A DNA stretch of 64,000 bases from Asaia platycodi JCM 25414 (GCF_000614545.1 NZ_BAKW01000003.1:186001-250000), one strand, 5' to 3'; shown: positions 38,048-51,014, numbered from the stretch's first letter. Numbers and translations are program-made. The notes: generated from the letters alone by a model not told the origin.

Positions 38048-40218
38048 TTGCTCGTCTTGCGCTCCTTCTCCCGATTTTTTTCGAAACCGGCGTCCTTCGG
38101 CACTGTCTCTCTGTTCTTGAGACGCGATCGGTGGGCGTGGCTTTATGCGCCCTCAGGGCAAGCCGTCGAATTTGCCTTGCGCAACACCGTTGCGGCGCTT
38201 CTGGCCCTTGGCATCGCCATGTGGATGGAACTCGACAGCCCCATCTGGGCGACCATGACCGTCTGGGCCGTGGCTCAGAGCACACGCGGCGAGAGTCTGT
38301 CCAAAGCCAGGTGGCGCATCGTCGGAACGGTCATCGGCGCCATCGCAGCAGTCGGCCTCTTCACCGTGTTTCCTCAGCAGCCCCTTCTGTTCTTTCTGAC
38401 GCTGGCGCTCTGGATGGGGCTTTGCGCCGGCATTGCCACTTTTGTCAGTAATTTCCGCGCTTACGCGCTCGTTCTCTCGGGTTATACCTGCGCCATCATT
38501 GCGATGGGCGCTGTTTACGACCCGGAAAACGTCTTCATGATTGCGGTCTCGCGTTCGACCTATATCGCGCTCGGGGTGCTCTGCGAGGCGGCGATGGGGC
38601 TCATTTTCGCCACAAGCAGGAACGCCAGGCACGTCAGGCGGTGCGTACCAAACTGCAATCGGCACTCTCGCTGGTATCGCTTTCCATCGCCGATATTCTC
38701 TCCGATGCAGCCACCACCCAACGCAAGGCGCGCGACCTCTTCGCCACAATCCTGCGTCTCAATAGTGAAATCGAGTTCGCTGAAATCGAGATGGGGCCAC
38801 ATGGCCATGAGGGCGACCACGCCCGCGCCGCGCTTGCTGCCGTGTCCATTCTGCTTTCACGTGGTTTTGGCATGGCGGCCCGTCTGGCAGCCCTCTCCCA
38901 CAGCCATGGCAGTTTTCGCGAAACCTCTCATCACGCGCAGGAATTCCTGCGGGGGCTCGAGGCACGCCTGCGAACGCAGGAGCCGGTCCAGTCTATTCTG
39001 GCAGATTTGCACATCCTGATCGAAGACTGCCGCGTTCATGCAGCCCCGTTCATGCGATCCGATCAGGAGGAGCCAGTCCTGCTTGCTCCGGTCGATGAAC
39101 GCGTACTGCATGTCGCACTGGGTGAACTGCTCAACGATCTCGAGATCGCCATCATCGAATATGATGCCAGCACCCATCTCATTCGCGGCGATCGCTTCCA
39201 GTTCCGGCTGCAATCGCATCACGATCCACGCAACGCGGTCAATAATGGCCTGCGTGTGATGGCGGCCATCCTGTTCACGGCATTGGTCTGGGAGGTCACT
39301 GCCTGGCCGAATGGCACCGCGTTCATTTCAATGACCTCTCTGATCTGCGGTTTATTCGCCACGCAGGAAAACCCGGTTCTCGGCACCACCACTTTCCTGA
39401 AAGGCACGATCTGGTCCGTCATTGCCGGGGGTATCCTCACCTTCATCTTCGTACCGAAATTCGACACATACGAGATGTTCGTCATGGCCTTCGGCCCGGC
39501 CATGTTTATCGGCGGCCTCGCCCGTTTCAACCTGCCCACAGCGGGGGCTGCCGCCGCGTATGGCCTGCTCATGCCAAGCATGGTGAATGTGCAGAATCAC
39601 CATCGCCTCGATGAGATTGCCTTCTTCAACGGCGCGACCTCGACCGTCATGGCGGCCTGCGCTGCAGTTCTGGTTTTCCACACCTTCCTGCCGTTCAACC
39701 CGCAATCGGAGCGGCTGCGGCTGCGCAAGCAGATGCTGGGCGAGTTGCGCGCGCTCTGCCACCTGCGCAAAGCGCCCGAAACACGTCTCTGGATCGGGCG
39801 TAATATTGACCGCTTTGCCCGGTTGATCCGCCATGCCGGCCCCTCGCCTCTGCCCGTCGTTGAGAGCTATCTGCAAGGCACGCTTGCCGTCATGACCATC
39901 GGCCTCAACGCCATCAGATTACGCACCCTGCTCGATCGCGAACATCTGCCCGTGACCGCACGACGCGCCATCGAGTTGCTGCTTGACCGGATGGAATACA
40001 CACGAGACCGCCATGACCGACCTGCACGCGTTGCCGCGGCAGCCGTGCGGCGCCTGCGCGCGCTCGATCGCACCGAGCGCGATCTGGTCACGCGCCTCGA
40101 ACTGATCAGAGGCATTTCCTATCTCGTGGTCATCAGGGATGAGCTGGTGGCCAATGCGGCGTTTCTCGACGAGACCCAGAACTTCGCGAGCCGTCATATT
40201 CTGGAGAAGTCGCAATGA
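38048..40218 (+). CDS. FUSC family exporter (AaeB/YccS-like; one frame break)
   Basis: Large inner-membrane protein of the fusaric-acid-resistance family, about 720 aa, with two clusters of membrane helices. The first cluster contains FALRNTVAALLALGIAMWMELDSPIWATMTVWAVAQSTRGESLSKARWRIVGTVIGAI, the second VMAAILFTALVWEVTAWPNG TAFISMTSLICGLFATQENP. A missing A near 38628 breaks the frame (restored: ATKQERQARQAVRTKLQSAL). The start is uncertain: the frame opens with TTG at 38048 and no ATG lies before the conserved RRDRWAWLYAPSGQ. Relatives export aromatic acids. It overlaps the guanine deaminase start by ATGA. Confidence 0.87.
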
Positions 40219-41536
40219 CAGACGAACTGCCAAGCCTCGCTTTGCGCGGCACGACCCTGCGCTTTGCCGGCAACCCGTTCGACATGCCGCCACAGGACGC
40301 GCTGTTGACTGACACCGATGGCCTGGTCGTGATCGAATCCGGTCGTATCAGCGCAGTCGGCAATTACGCGGAACTCGCTCCCACCTTCCGCCGGAAATGT
40401 CCGTCATGGACCACAGAGGCAGTCTGATCGGGCCGGGTTTCATCGATGCTCACGTGCATTACCCGCAATTTGGTGTCATCGCGTCTTATGGCGAGCAGCT
40501 TCTTTCATGGCTGGAACGCTATGTTTTCCCGGAAGAACGTCGCTTCGCAGAGCGCAACTACGCCGATCGGATTGCCGAGGGTTTTCTCGACAGTCTGCTC
40601 GCTCATGGCACCACGACAGCCGCAGTCTATTGTACCGTGCACCCGGAATCGGTCGAGGCGTTCTTTACGGCCTCGCAAAAGCGCAACACACGCATGATTG
40701 CGGGCAAAGTGCTGATGGATCGGAACGCGCCGGATTATCTGCGTGACACGGCACAAAAAGGTTACGACGATTCGCGGCGCCTTATCGACACCTGGCATGG
40801 CACCGGGCGACAGCTTTATGCCGTCACACCACGCTTTGCTCCGACGAGCACGGAAGAACAGCTGATTTTGGCCGGGACATTGCTCGACACGGCACCGGGG
40901 CTGTTCATGCAGACCCATCTGCTTGAAACGGTGCAGGAGGCGCGCTGGGTCGAGGCGCTGTTTCCGCAACGCTCAGGCTATCTCGATGTGTATGACCGCG
41001 CCGGACTGGTGCGGCCGCGCAGCATTTTCGGCCATGCAGTGCATATGACGGAGCAGGATTTCACGCGCTGCTCACACGCGGGCTGCACCCTCGCTCATTG
41101 CCCGACCTCGAACGCCTTTCTGGGCAGCGGAGCGTTTCGCCTGTTCGAGGCGTTGCGCCCTGACCGTCGCGTGGCGGTCGCTCTGGGCACCGATATTGGC
41201 GGGGGCAACAGTCTTTCGATGCTGCGCGTCATGAACGATGCCTATACGGCGGCACAATCGCATGGCACGAGCCTGCATCCGGTGCAGTCCTACTGGCTGG
41301 CCACCGCAGGCGCGGCACAGGCGCTCGGTCTTTCACCGCAGCTCGGCCAGATCGAACCGGGTGCCGAGGCCGATCTCTGCGTCATGAACCCCATGGCCAC
41401 TCCCCTTATGGCGCAACGGGCCGAGCGGGCAGAATCTGTGCCGGATCTGCTTTTCGCGCTGTCGATGCTGGGGGACGACCGCGCCATTGAAGCGACTTAT
41501 GTTATGGGGCGACGCCACCGCCCGATGGCATGCTGA
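40215..41536 (+). CDS. guaD: Guanine deaminase (one frame break)
   Basis: Amidohydrolase that converts guanine to xanthine and ammonia, about 440 aa. Metal and active-site motifs: PGFIDAHVHYPQ, TTTAAVYCTVHPES, MQTHLLETVQEARWVE, FGHAVHM and ALGTDIGGGNSLSMLRVM. The missing C near 40395 joins ELAPTFR to PEMSVMDHRGSLIGPG. It overlaps the FUSC exporter stop by four bases, so the two are translationally coupled; whether the exporter handles a purine is open. Converges with the esterase gene 13 bases downstream. Confidence 0.93.
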
Positions 41537-41549
41537 AAACCCGATCCTT

Positions 41550-42512
41550 TCAGAGCATCCCACGTTTGGCCAGCCAGGCCTGGTACCAGTTGGGCCACTC
41601 CGACGTGACCCGATCTGGCTCCCCCATACCAAAGCCGTGCCCACCCGTCGGCAGGCGATGATAATCGACATCAGTACCGATCGCCTCGCAGGTACGAGCC
41701 ATGAGCGCTGCGTTATAAGGGTTGGCGATGCGATCATTATCCGCCTGGGTCAGAAAAACTGGCGGATAGCCTGATGCAACATGACTTTGCACAGACCATA
41801 GACGCGCAAGAGACGGGTCGGGGTTTGACCCTACAAGGTCGCGATGTGTTGCCGTGTGATCGTAAGGCTTTTCCAACGTGATGACCGGATAGATCAGGGC
41901 AGCGCCTGCAAGAGGCGCCAATTCCCCCTCGCCTGCCCCAACTGAAAACGGCCCAGCTCCGGCCCAATTCGTAGCGGTCATGCCCATGAGATGACCACCA
42001 GCTGAAAACCCGAGAAGAGTGATCCGCTTCAGATCCAGATTTTCGATCGAAGCGCGATGCCGGATGAGAGTCAGCGCACGCCGCGCATCCTGAAGCGGGG
42101 CCAGCGGCCCTTCAGCCCAACCTTCACCGGGAAGGCGATAGACAAGAACAAACGCCGTAATGCCGCGCGCTGTCAGCCAGCGCGCCGCCGGATAGGCCTC
42201 GCGGCGCATGCCGATGCGCTGATAACCACCACCCGCCGCCACCAAAACGGCGCTGCCATTAGGGCGTTCTGGCCGGAATATCTCCAGCCTCGGCTCACGA
42301 ATATTATAGAGAGCGCCCGTAGCCGTGGATTGCTCGACCCCACCGGGTCCGCCTCCGCCGGGTGGCGTGTCGGGCCAGAGAGCGATCTGATCGGGCGATT
42401 GCGAGCGCGATGGCCCGTGGCAGCCTCCAAGGAGGGAGAGCGATCCAGCGAAAGATGAGACAAGCATTGTGCGGCGATGCATCCAGGTTCCGGTGGAACG
42501 ATCACGCGACAT
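41550..42512 (-). CDS. Exported alpha/beta-hydrolase, esterase/xylanase-esterase type
   Basis: Alpha/beta-hydrolase of the BD-FAE/acetyl-xylan-esterase-like group, about 320 aa. The leader MHRRTMLVSSFAGSLSLLGG C joins a twin arginine to a lipobox, suggesting a Tat-exported lipoprotein. The nucleophile elbow is LLGFSAGGHLMG, the oxyanion region VLVAAGGGYQRIG, the acid Asp in FLTQADNDRIA and the His in LPTGGHGFGMG. The ATG at 42512 has AGGAGG 6 bases upstream. Substrate unknown; plant polysaccharide esters are plausible for an organism of sugary habitats. Confidence 0.85.
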   Translation of the reverse strand: MSRDRSTGTWMHRRTMLVSSFAGSLSLLGGCHGPSRSQSPDQIALWPDTPPGGGGPGGVEQSTATGALYNIREPRLEIFRPERPNGSAVLVAAGGGYQRIGMRREAYPAARWLTARGITAFVLVYRLPGEGWAEGPLAPLQDARRALTLIRHRASIENLDLKRITLLGFSAGGHLMGMTATNWAGAGPFSVGAGEGELAPLAGAALIYPVITLEKPYDHTATHRDLVGSNPDPSLARLWSVQSHVASGYPPVFLTQADNDRIANPYNAALMARTCEAIGTDVDYHRLPTGGHGFGMGEPDRVTSEWPNWYQAWLAKRGML

Positions 42513-42536
42513 GCTGCCTCCTCTTTCCTGCGGCAT

Positions 42537-42881
42537 CTAGGCCTTGCGGACGAATTCCGATTTGAGATTCATCGCGCCGATACCCGGAATCTTGCAGGAC
42601 AGATTATGTCCATCATGGCCATCGGTAAGACGAACCCCTCTGATCTTGGTGCCGCCCTTAATGACCGATGACGAGCCCTTGACCTTCAGATCCTTGATGA
42701 TGGTCACGCTATCACCGTCTGCAAGAGGATTGCCATTGGCATCGCGCACAACGGCGTCGTCCTGCGAAGGAGCCTCCCCTTCCGAGATACTCCATTCAAG
42801 GGCGCATTCCGGACAAACCCAGAGCCCGCCATCCTGATAGATATGTTCACAACCGCATTGCGGGCATAGATCGCTTTTCAC
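42537..42881 (-). CDS. YjdM/PhnA-like zinc-ribbon protein
   Basis: A 114-aa protein of the YjdM (old name PhnA) family. The zinc ribbon [25 protein letters not shown] is followed by [41 protein letters not shown]. It is not a phosphonoacetate hydrolase despite the old name; function is unclear. The start is a GTG at 42881, with AGGACG upstream; a longer frame to 42935 is less likely. It may be co-transcribed with the esterase, whose start is 24 bases downstream. Confidence 0.88.
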   Translation of the reverse strand: MKSDLCPQCGCEHIYQDGGLWVCPECALEWSISEGEAPSQDDAVVRDANGNPLADGDSVTIIKDLKVKGSSSVIKGGTKIRGVRLTDGHDGHNLSCKIPGIGAMNLKSEFVRKA

Positions 42882-43151
42882 GATTTTTCGTCCTGTTTTT
42901 CTTTCGGTGCGTCCACGTAGCGATACCGCCATCATGACTGCGCCTGCCTTGTCATCAGTATAAAGGCGTCAGCAGCCTTCGAGATGAGCCTTCTAGAGTT
43001 TCTCGCAGGTGCTGAAAAGCATTGAGCCTCATGACGGGCGTGGATCGGAAATCGTCCGGCCAGCGCAGATGAACCGATCGTGGCTGCGTGCATCGGACGA
43101 CAGATGGAAGAGGAAAAAGTGACCGGTGATCTGAAGACACCGTTAGACGGG

Positions 43152-43243
<92 letters not shown>

Positions 43244-43443
43244 GTAGCAGGATCACCTGGTCGTGGGCGGCTTATAAGGGGCAGATCGCGCCCTGCGCAA
43301 GAGGGGCGATGACGATTCTTTTTGCCTTCTCTCCATTTTCCCGGCCGCAAGGCGCGATAATGATTGACGCGGCCGTGCCACCTCCTGTAGTGAGCCCCCC
43401 TCGCGGGCGTGCTTGCGCGCCGGCCAATAATAAAAAGCGACTG

Positions 43444-43480
43444 GGCAATGCCGACTGGGGAAAACCCCGGCAAAATTGCC
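43444..43480 (+). promoter_or_regulatory. Nested leader hairpin upstream of rplU
   Basis: GGCAAT pairs with ATTGCC, inside it GCC with GGC, and inside that GGGG with CCCC around an AAAA loop, with bulges GACT and AAA. The structure ends 28 bases before the rplU start and no T-run follows. It could be an autogenous control site for L21 or L27; no known leader family is recognised. Confidence 0.5.
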
Positions 43481-43508
43481 AAGAGATCGGACTTGAGAGA
43501 GTTTTAAT

Positions 43509-43823
43509 ATGTTTGCAGTCATCCGCACCGGCGGAAAGCAGTATCGCGTCACCCCGCAGATTACGTTGAAGGTCGAGAAGCTCGAAGCCGAAGCCGGCAC
43601 GACCATCACCTTCTCCGACGTTCTGGCCGTTGGCTCTGACGCTGGCATCAAGATCGGCGCTCCGCTGGTCGCTGGCGCCACCGTCACGGCAACCGTGATC
43701 GCCCAGGACCGCCTGGACACGGTCATCATCTTCAAGAAGCGCCGCCGGCAGAACAGCCGTCGCAAGAACGGTCATCGTCAGCACGTGACCGTCCTGCGCA
43801 TCGACGCGATCAACGCAGCGTAA
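43509..43823 (+). CDS. rplU: 50S ribosomal protein L21
   Basis: Ribosomal protein, 104 aa: [39 protein letters not shown], and the RNA-binding C-terminal [24 protein letters not shown]. First gene of rplU-rpmA-obgE-proB. A structured leader lies upstream and GAGAGAG precedes the ATG. Confidence 0.97.
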
Positions 43824-43851
43824 CTGACGCTAGAGAGAAGGAGAGACCTCC

Positions 43852-44118
43852 ATGGCACAAAAAAAGGCAGGCGGTTCGAGCCGTAACGGACGCGACAGTG
43901 CAGGCCGCCGTCTCGGCGTCAAGAAGTTCGGTGGCGAAGCCGTCATCGCTGGCAACATCATTGTCCGCCAGCGCGGCACCAAGATGATGGCTGGCTCGAA
44001 TGTTGGAGTCGGTCGCGACCATACCCTGTTCGCCCTCGCCGATGGCGCCGTGAAGTTCACGCGCCGCGCTGAAGGCCGCGTCCACGTTTCCGTGACGCTG
44101 GCAGAAGCCGCAGAGTAA
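43852..44118 (+). CDS. rpmA: 50S ribosomal protein L27
   Basis: Ribosomal protein near the peptidyl-transferase centre, 88 aa: [43 protein letters not shown]. The N-terminus starts directly with the mature-type MAQKKA, with no Firmicute-type cleavable extension. AGAAGGAGAG lies 7-10 bases before the ATG. 28 bases separate it from rplU. Confidence 0.97.
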
Positions 44119-44131
44119 AGACTGGCCATAA

Positions 44132-46346
<2,215 letters not shown>

Positions 46347-46499
46347 AGTGTCGTCGCTGAGGCGGCAAGATGCTCCCCCTTTGCAGCGCCTATGGGTGAG
46401 GTGTAGTGCTCGCCCCTCATGAGCCAGTTACCGGATTGCGCCCCCGCCTCCCGCAGCGAGGGCTGAGCTCGGCCAGTTGCGAGAAGGCAGAGAAGATAC

Positions 46500-47323
46500 T
46501 CAGACGAGTTTGAGGAATGCTTCAAGTTGCCAGCTTACCGGATTGGCAAGATCTTCCAGGATCGAAAAATGGGTGCATCCTGGCACGTGCAGGAGCCCGA
46601 TACGCTCCCCTGCCGCTTCGCATGCCAGAGCATATTCGGTCGCTTGCGAGCGCAGGCCGATAAGTTCATCGGCGCCGACCGAAATCATTGTCGGTGCGCC
46701 CGGTTTGATATGACGTATCGGACTGAGTGTTCTGGTTTCTTCATAGGTAAGTTTCAGGCTGTCCTGCAACCAGCACAATCTCATTGGCTCGAGATCGACA
46801 AGGGGCTGATCGCATGCACCCTGGAAATCGCGGGATGGGCACGATACATCAAAGCCAGATGACCACCTGCCGAGTGCCCGCCAAGATAGAGAGGAAGCGT
46901 CTCGATACCCAGCCGATCCCTGTCGTCGCTGAGATGCTGAATGAGCCCGCCGATTTCCTCCACGATCCCGGTCACAGAAATCTCAGGAGCCAGCGTATAT
47001 TCCGCAAGAGCGACATTGATCCCGTTAGGAACCAAGCTACCCGCTATGAAGGCGAAGTCTTCCTTCGCGCAGTGGCTCCAGTACCCGCCATGCAGGAAGA
47101 TATAGGTCGCCTGAGCCGCCCGGCCAGAGGGAATGAAATCGTAGCGTTCACGCGCTTTTTCGCCGTAGCGCAGATCGCGACGCCCCCCATAGGTAGAGTA
47201 GGTTTCCTGGCTGTCATGCTGAAACCTGGCAAGCACTGCGGGAAAATTGCTGATCGCTTTCGTATTGTCGAAAGCGGCGTCAAGCGCCGCACGATCCATA
47301 TCCCGGTAAAGTATCTTCGTCAT
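46500..47323 (-). CDS. Alpha/beta-hydrolase, arylformamidase-like (one frame break)
   Basis: Cytoplasmic alpha/beta-hydrolase, about 274 aa, resembling kynurenine formamidase-type esterases: YIFLHGGYWSHCAKEDFAFIA (oxyanion HGGYW), nucleophile LGGHSAGGHLALM and the acid-His part TMISVGADE ... CTHFSILEDL. A missing C near 46785 breaks it; restored: ISPLVDLEPMRLCWLQDSL. The ATG at 47323 has GGAACG upstream; the frame opens further to 47554 but that extension lacks similarity. No kynurenine-pathway neighbour is present, so the substrate is open. Confidence 0.82.
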
Positions 47324-47577
47324 CGCGCGTTCCATTTTAAAACGCCCGTTAAACGAAGTTATCCTAAACTCTGGACAGGTATTTGACGACCCATCGCCAT
47401 AACTCTTCGTGATGGGAGGCTTTCTTGTTTCAGCGATAAATACGCTTCCTTCCCCCAGTGACGTCACACGACTTCCACCCGCGAGCGCCTCAACAAACAT
47501 GTCTGGACAATCGTTCAGGTCCGGCGTGAGGCAAAAGTCTTGCAACGATAACAATGCCCGGCATTCTCCTTCGCCGG

Positions 47578-48653
47578 TCAGGCCATAAGCGCGCTATCGC
47601 CGCCATTGACTTCAAATTCGGCGCCTGTCGTCAGCGCAGAGGCGTCGGATGCAAGAAAGACCGCTATGGGCGACACATCCTCAGGTTGCAGCCAGCCTAT
47701 AGGCTGAACCTCGCTTCTTGCACGATCCTGCCACGCCTGAGCCGCCGTCACTCCGCCTTTCACCTCGTGATGAGTCTGCTGTTCGACAGCAGCGAGGCGC
47801 TGCGGGTTCAGGGTGAGTGCCGTGCCGACCAGACCGGGAATGATGGCGTTAACCGTCACGCCATAAGGCGCAAATTCCATCGCTGCCGATTTCATGAGCC
47901 CGATCAGACCCCATTTCGATGCCGAATAGCTGGCGCCGTTCTTCGTCCCATGACGCCCCTGCATGGAAGAAACAATCAGCACCCTGCCCCCGTGACGGGT
48001 GATCATGTGCGGTACAAAAGCGCGCAAGGTTCGCGACGTACCGTTGAGATTATTCTCGATCTGGTCATCCCAGTCGGCTTCGTTCATTTCCAGAAGCGGT
48101 TTCCACCCCTGAATGGCGGCGTTGGCGACCAGAATATCGATCTTGCCGAAATGCGCGATAATCTGTTCTGCGGCAGCCCGCAGCCCTTCGATCTGACGGA
48201 TATCGGCCTTGACTGCCAGGGCGTTGCGACCGAAGGCCCTTATCTGACGCACGGTCTCATCAAGTTCGGCGCTGCTGGCGGGCACAGCGTCGGCCACCGG
48301 CTGATCGGGCCCGCAATATCGAGCGCCACAACATCGGCACCGTTGGCGGCATATTCGACAGCGATGGCGCGTCCGATACCCCGTGCGGCCCCGGTCACCA
48401 CAGCCACGCGCCCGGCAAGCTGAGAGCCACGGCCGGCCTTGATAGGACCGGCGCTGAAAGCTGGCGGCGGCTCGGGAACCAACCCCAAGGTTGCGGTTGC
48501 GACTCTCTTCGGGCCGATCGCAGCAGCGGCACTCCCGATAGTACCAGCCGTCATAAGGGCCGCGCCGCCCATGAGCAATGAACGCCTCGGCCGCACATGG
48601 TCGGCCTCTTGCGCCTCTGCGAGACAGGTTTTCTGCTCCAATTTGCGGGTCAT
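47578..48653 (-). CDS. SDR oxidoreductase with twin-arginine leader (one frame break)
   Basis: Short-chain dehydrogenase/reductase, about 358 aa. The cofactor motif is VVTGAARGIGRAIAVEYAAN, the catalytic residues Ser in VLIVSSMQGRH and Tyr/Lys in GASYSASKWGLIG, and LVANAAIQGW the NNAG-like element. The unusual part is the N-terminus: RPRRSLLMGGAALMTAGTIG SAAAA, a Tat leader, followed by a 40-residue linker before the Rossmann fold. A missing C near 48295 breaks the frame (restored: DIAGPDQPVADAVPASS). If the leader works, the folded, cofactor-loaded enzyme would be exported to the periplasm. Confidence 0.88.
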
Positions 48654-48908
48654 GTTGTTGTGACTCCTTCACCTCACCACTCGGATGGATGTCGATAGAC
48701 TATGACATAAATCCGGAGGAGAGGGGTCGACCGCCAGCTTGTTCCTGTCTCGCAATCTCTTTTGCGATGCCACAGGCGCGAAGGTCAGACCGGCCGGGAA
48801 TTTACCCGTACCGATCATTCCCTTTAAAAAGAAGTTTCAATTCCGCACGTTACGGTGACTGTCCGCCAGACCGGTGTGTCGACGGCAGGCTTGCTGAGTT
48901 TCCAGCCC

Positions 48909-49724
48909 TCAGGGGCGCGGCGGCCATCGCAAGGTGGGCTCCGAACGCACACGACGCGCACCCGCCTCCTCGCCCTGCCTGAGACGCTCCGCTTCTGCGG
49001 CGGCACTGCGCGGGGCCATCTCCTGACGCTGCACCCTGAGACGCCAGGCATCATCCTGCTCCTGCTGCTCATCTCGCACTGGCGCAGCACTTCCCTGATC
49101 CTGCGCCATGGGAGGCCGCGGGGGCCGTGGCGCCTCGCGAGGTGGTGGCGGCTCGAAATGCGTGGGCCTCAGAATGCGGTGTACGCTCTCCTGAGCCCCG
49201 GACTCCGCGTAGCTGTAATCATCACGCGCCTCGGGCAAGGGGGCGGGGCGCTCGCGACGCTCATCGAGGGGCACATCGCGTAGTGCCTCGCGCATGGCGG
49301 GGGCTTCTCTCGCCCCGGACTCCTGACGCGGCGTGGCTGCACTCTGCTGCATCGCCCGCTGGGCAGCCTGACGGCTCGCCTCTGACGACCAGGGCATCGG
49401 CTCTGAAGCGCGTGGAGGCTCCACAGCGCGAGAGACGGGCGTGACGACAGGCGCTGCCGGTTCGACGGGGACTGAGCTTCTGCGGGGCGGTGCAAAAACG
49501 GGCTCACCCGACGGACCGGTTTCACTGCCGCCCTGTGCCAGTCTCATGGCGATGATTCGCAGCTCTGCGCGCACCTCGTTGAGTTGCAGCTCGACCTCTT
49601 CCAGCCTCGGCTTAACGCCAAAGATAGAAAACGGCATGAGAATGAACATAAGCCCCAGCCCAAGCAGGATGAAACCTGCCAGAAACTGCATCCAGAGCGG
49701 GAGAGAGAGAAGCGCTGTCGTCAT
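48909..49724 (-). CDS. Single-pass membrane protein with disordered tail
   Basis: A 271-aa protein: one N-terminal membrane helix (LWMQFLAGFILLGLGLMFIL MPF), a short coiled coil (RLEEVELQLNEVRAELRIIAM RLA) and about 200 residues rich in Pro, Arg, Glu and Ala, which should be disordered. I do not recognise a family. Its tail composition resembles envelope-linked linker proteins. It lies 66 bases after the phosphatase stop is read in the opposite sense of order (same strand, downstream), so it may be the last gene of the FecI-type operon, but this is uncertain. Confidence 0.6.
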   Translation of the reverse strand: MTTALLSLPLWMQFLAGFILLGLGLMFILMPFSIFGVKPRLEEVELQLNEVRAELRIIAMRLAQGGSETGPSGEPVFAPPRRSSVPVEPAAPVVTPVSRAVEPPRASEPMPWSSEASRQAAQRAMQQSAATPRQESGAREAPAMREALRDVPLDERRERPAPLPEARDDYSYAESGAQESVHRILRPTHFEPPPPREAPRPPRPPMAQDQGSAAPVRDEQQEQDDAWRLRVQRQEMAPRSAAAEAERLRQGEEAGARRVRSEPTLRWPPRP

Positions 49725-49790
49725 GATCTGCGATCTATGCGAATTTCAGCGACTCCGCCAAGTGGAGAGTTGTACCTGAGACGTTCTCTT

Positions 49791-51014
49791 TTACTGCGGG
49801 GGCGTTATCAACACCGTCATAACGCCCCCATGAGCCTCATCCAGACCGTCGCCACTCCGCAATGCGGCGAGTGACTGATGGAAAATAACGACCCGATAAA
49901 GCGCATGACCCTTGCGATCGTGCCAACGCTCGAAAGCGAGCGTTGTGTCCGGCGCCGTACGATCCGGCTGATCGCCAAAGGACCAGTGTAGCCCGTAGCG
50001 CGCTGCGAGCGCATCGAGCGTCGTGTCATGTCCCGCAAAAGCCAGTAGCCGCGTTTCTGACGGTACTATTGAGCCATCGGAAAGCGTCACCGCCTTGCCG
50101 TTCAGAAAACGTGCAATCGCCTCCGCCATGAACCGTGATTTTTCCTTCACCAGGGTTCCACGTCGGCGCGTCAGATCGGAAAGATAGTCATGCACCGGCA
50201 GAGCGCGCGCCAGCAGTGCTGGCGTAAGAGCGCGTGCCCAGTCAGGACCAGCATTTTCAAGACTCTGCGCATAAACCAGCAGAATATTCTCTGCCACAGA
50301 CGCCGCCTGTGCGGGGCCGCCTTCCAGAACCACCCTGCCCTTCTTGCTGCCCAGCGTAAGCGGTGTCGAAAAACACGGTGCCCTTCCACCGGCGCAGCCG
50401 GCTGGCGCCATCAGATCCTGCAAAGCCTTGAGACCCTGAACGACTGCCTCGGGTCGATCTTTCGCATCACCGCGCTGAACGGATGCGGTTTCAGCGTCAA
50501 GAAGCGCCCGGTTTGTCGTAATGAACTCAGGCGTGACGGCGTCGAACAGCGGATCATGCCTGGCAGGCGGCAGAGACCGCGCCACGAGATGCTGCGCCGG
50601 AACGAGACTCTCCGCCATGATCTGTCCACTCTGCCGCGTACGATCATCGGCTGAATCGGCCCAGATGACTGGCGCTACCTTGCTCAGACAGGGACCGAGG
50701 TGCCGCGTGCAGGACAGATCGTAATGCAGGGCGATATCCTGCATCAGGCGCCCGAGCGCCACTCGGCCATGCTCGGTCAATTGCCCCGGTGCGACAGGCC
50801 AGACGGGCCAGGCAACACCTGTCTCCTTTTCGAGGGCTTCCGGCCCATGGGTCGGGCTACGCAGGCCATGTCTTGCGACGAGCACGACACGCTCGAGAAC
50901 CGCATGATCTGGCAGTGAGGCTGAGGAAAAAACGACAGGCTCGGCCATGGCCGGAACGCTGAAACCGATACCCAGAGACGCGAGCCAGGTGAGAAACAGA
51001 TTTTTTTTCGTCAT
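49791..51014 (-). CDS. Exported histidine acid phosphatase (phytase/AppA-like)
   Basis: Periplasmic phosphomonoesterase of the histidine acid phosphatase family, 407 aa. Sec signal MTKKNLFLTWLASLGIGFSV PAMA; catalytic motif VLVARHGLRSP (His at residue 49) and the proton-donor motif LLAFAGHDTTLDAL (HD). Four or more cysteines suggest disulfides (CTRHLGPC, CAGGRAPC). Family members hydrolyse phytate, glucose-1-phosphate and other phosphate esters. Its ATG overlaps the TonB-dependent receptor stop by four bases, so enzyme and receptor are made together. Confidence 0.93.
   Translation of the reverse strand: MTKKNLFLTWLASLGIGFSVPAMAEPVVFSSASLPDHAVLERVVLVARHGLRSPTHGPEALEKETGVAWPVWPVAPGQLTEHGRVALGRLMQDIALHYDLSCTRHLGPCLSKVAPVIWADSADDRTRQSGQIMAESLVPAQHLVARSLPPARHDPLFDAVTPEFITTNRALLDAETASVQRGDAKDRPEAVVQGLKALQDLMAPAGCAGGRAPCFSTPLTLGSKKGRVVLEGGPAQAASVAENILLVYAQSLENAGPDWARALTPALLARALPVHDYLSDLTRRRGTLVKEKSRFMAEAIARFLNGKAVTLSDGSIVPSETRLLAFAGHDTTLDALAARYGLHWSFGDQPDRTAPDTTLAFERWHDRKGHALYRVVIFHQSLAALRSGDGLDEAHGGVMTVLITPPQ

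Noticed and set aside
46347-46499. Possible RNA gene between proB and the hydrolase
   Set aside because: No cloverleaf or conserved RNA motif could be folded by eye.
47345-47365. ATAACTTCGT motif resembling a loxP arm
   Set aside because: Only ten bases match and there is no inverted partner or spacer.
47336-47554. N-terminal extension of the hydrolase frame
   Set aside because: Not similar to the family, and a ribosome site precedes the later ATG at 47323; probably upstream non-coding sequence.
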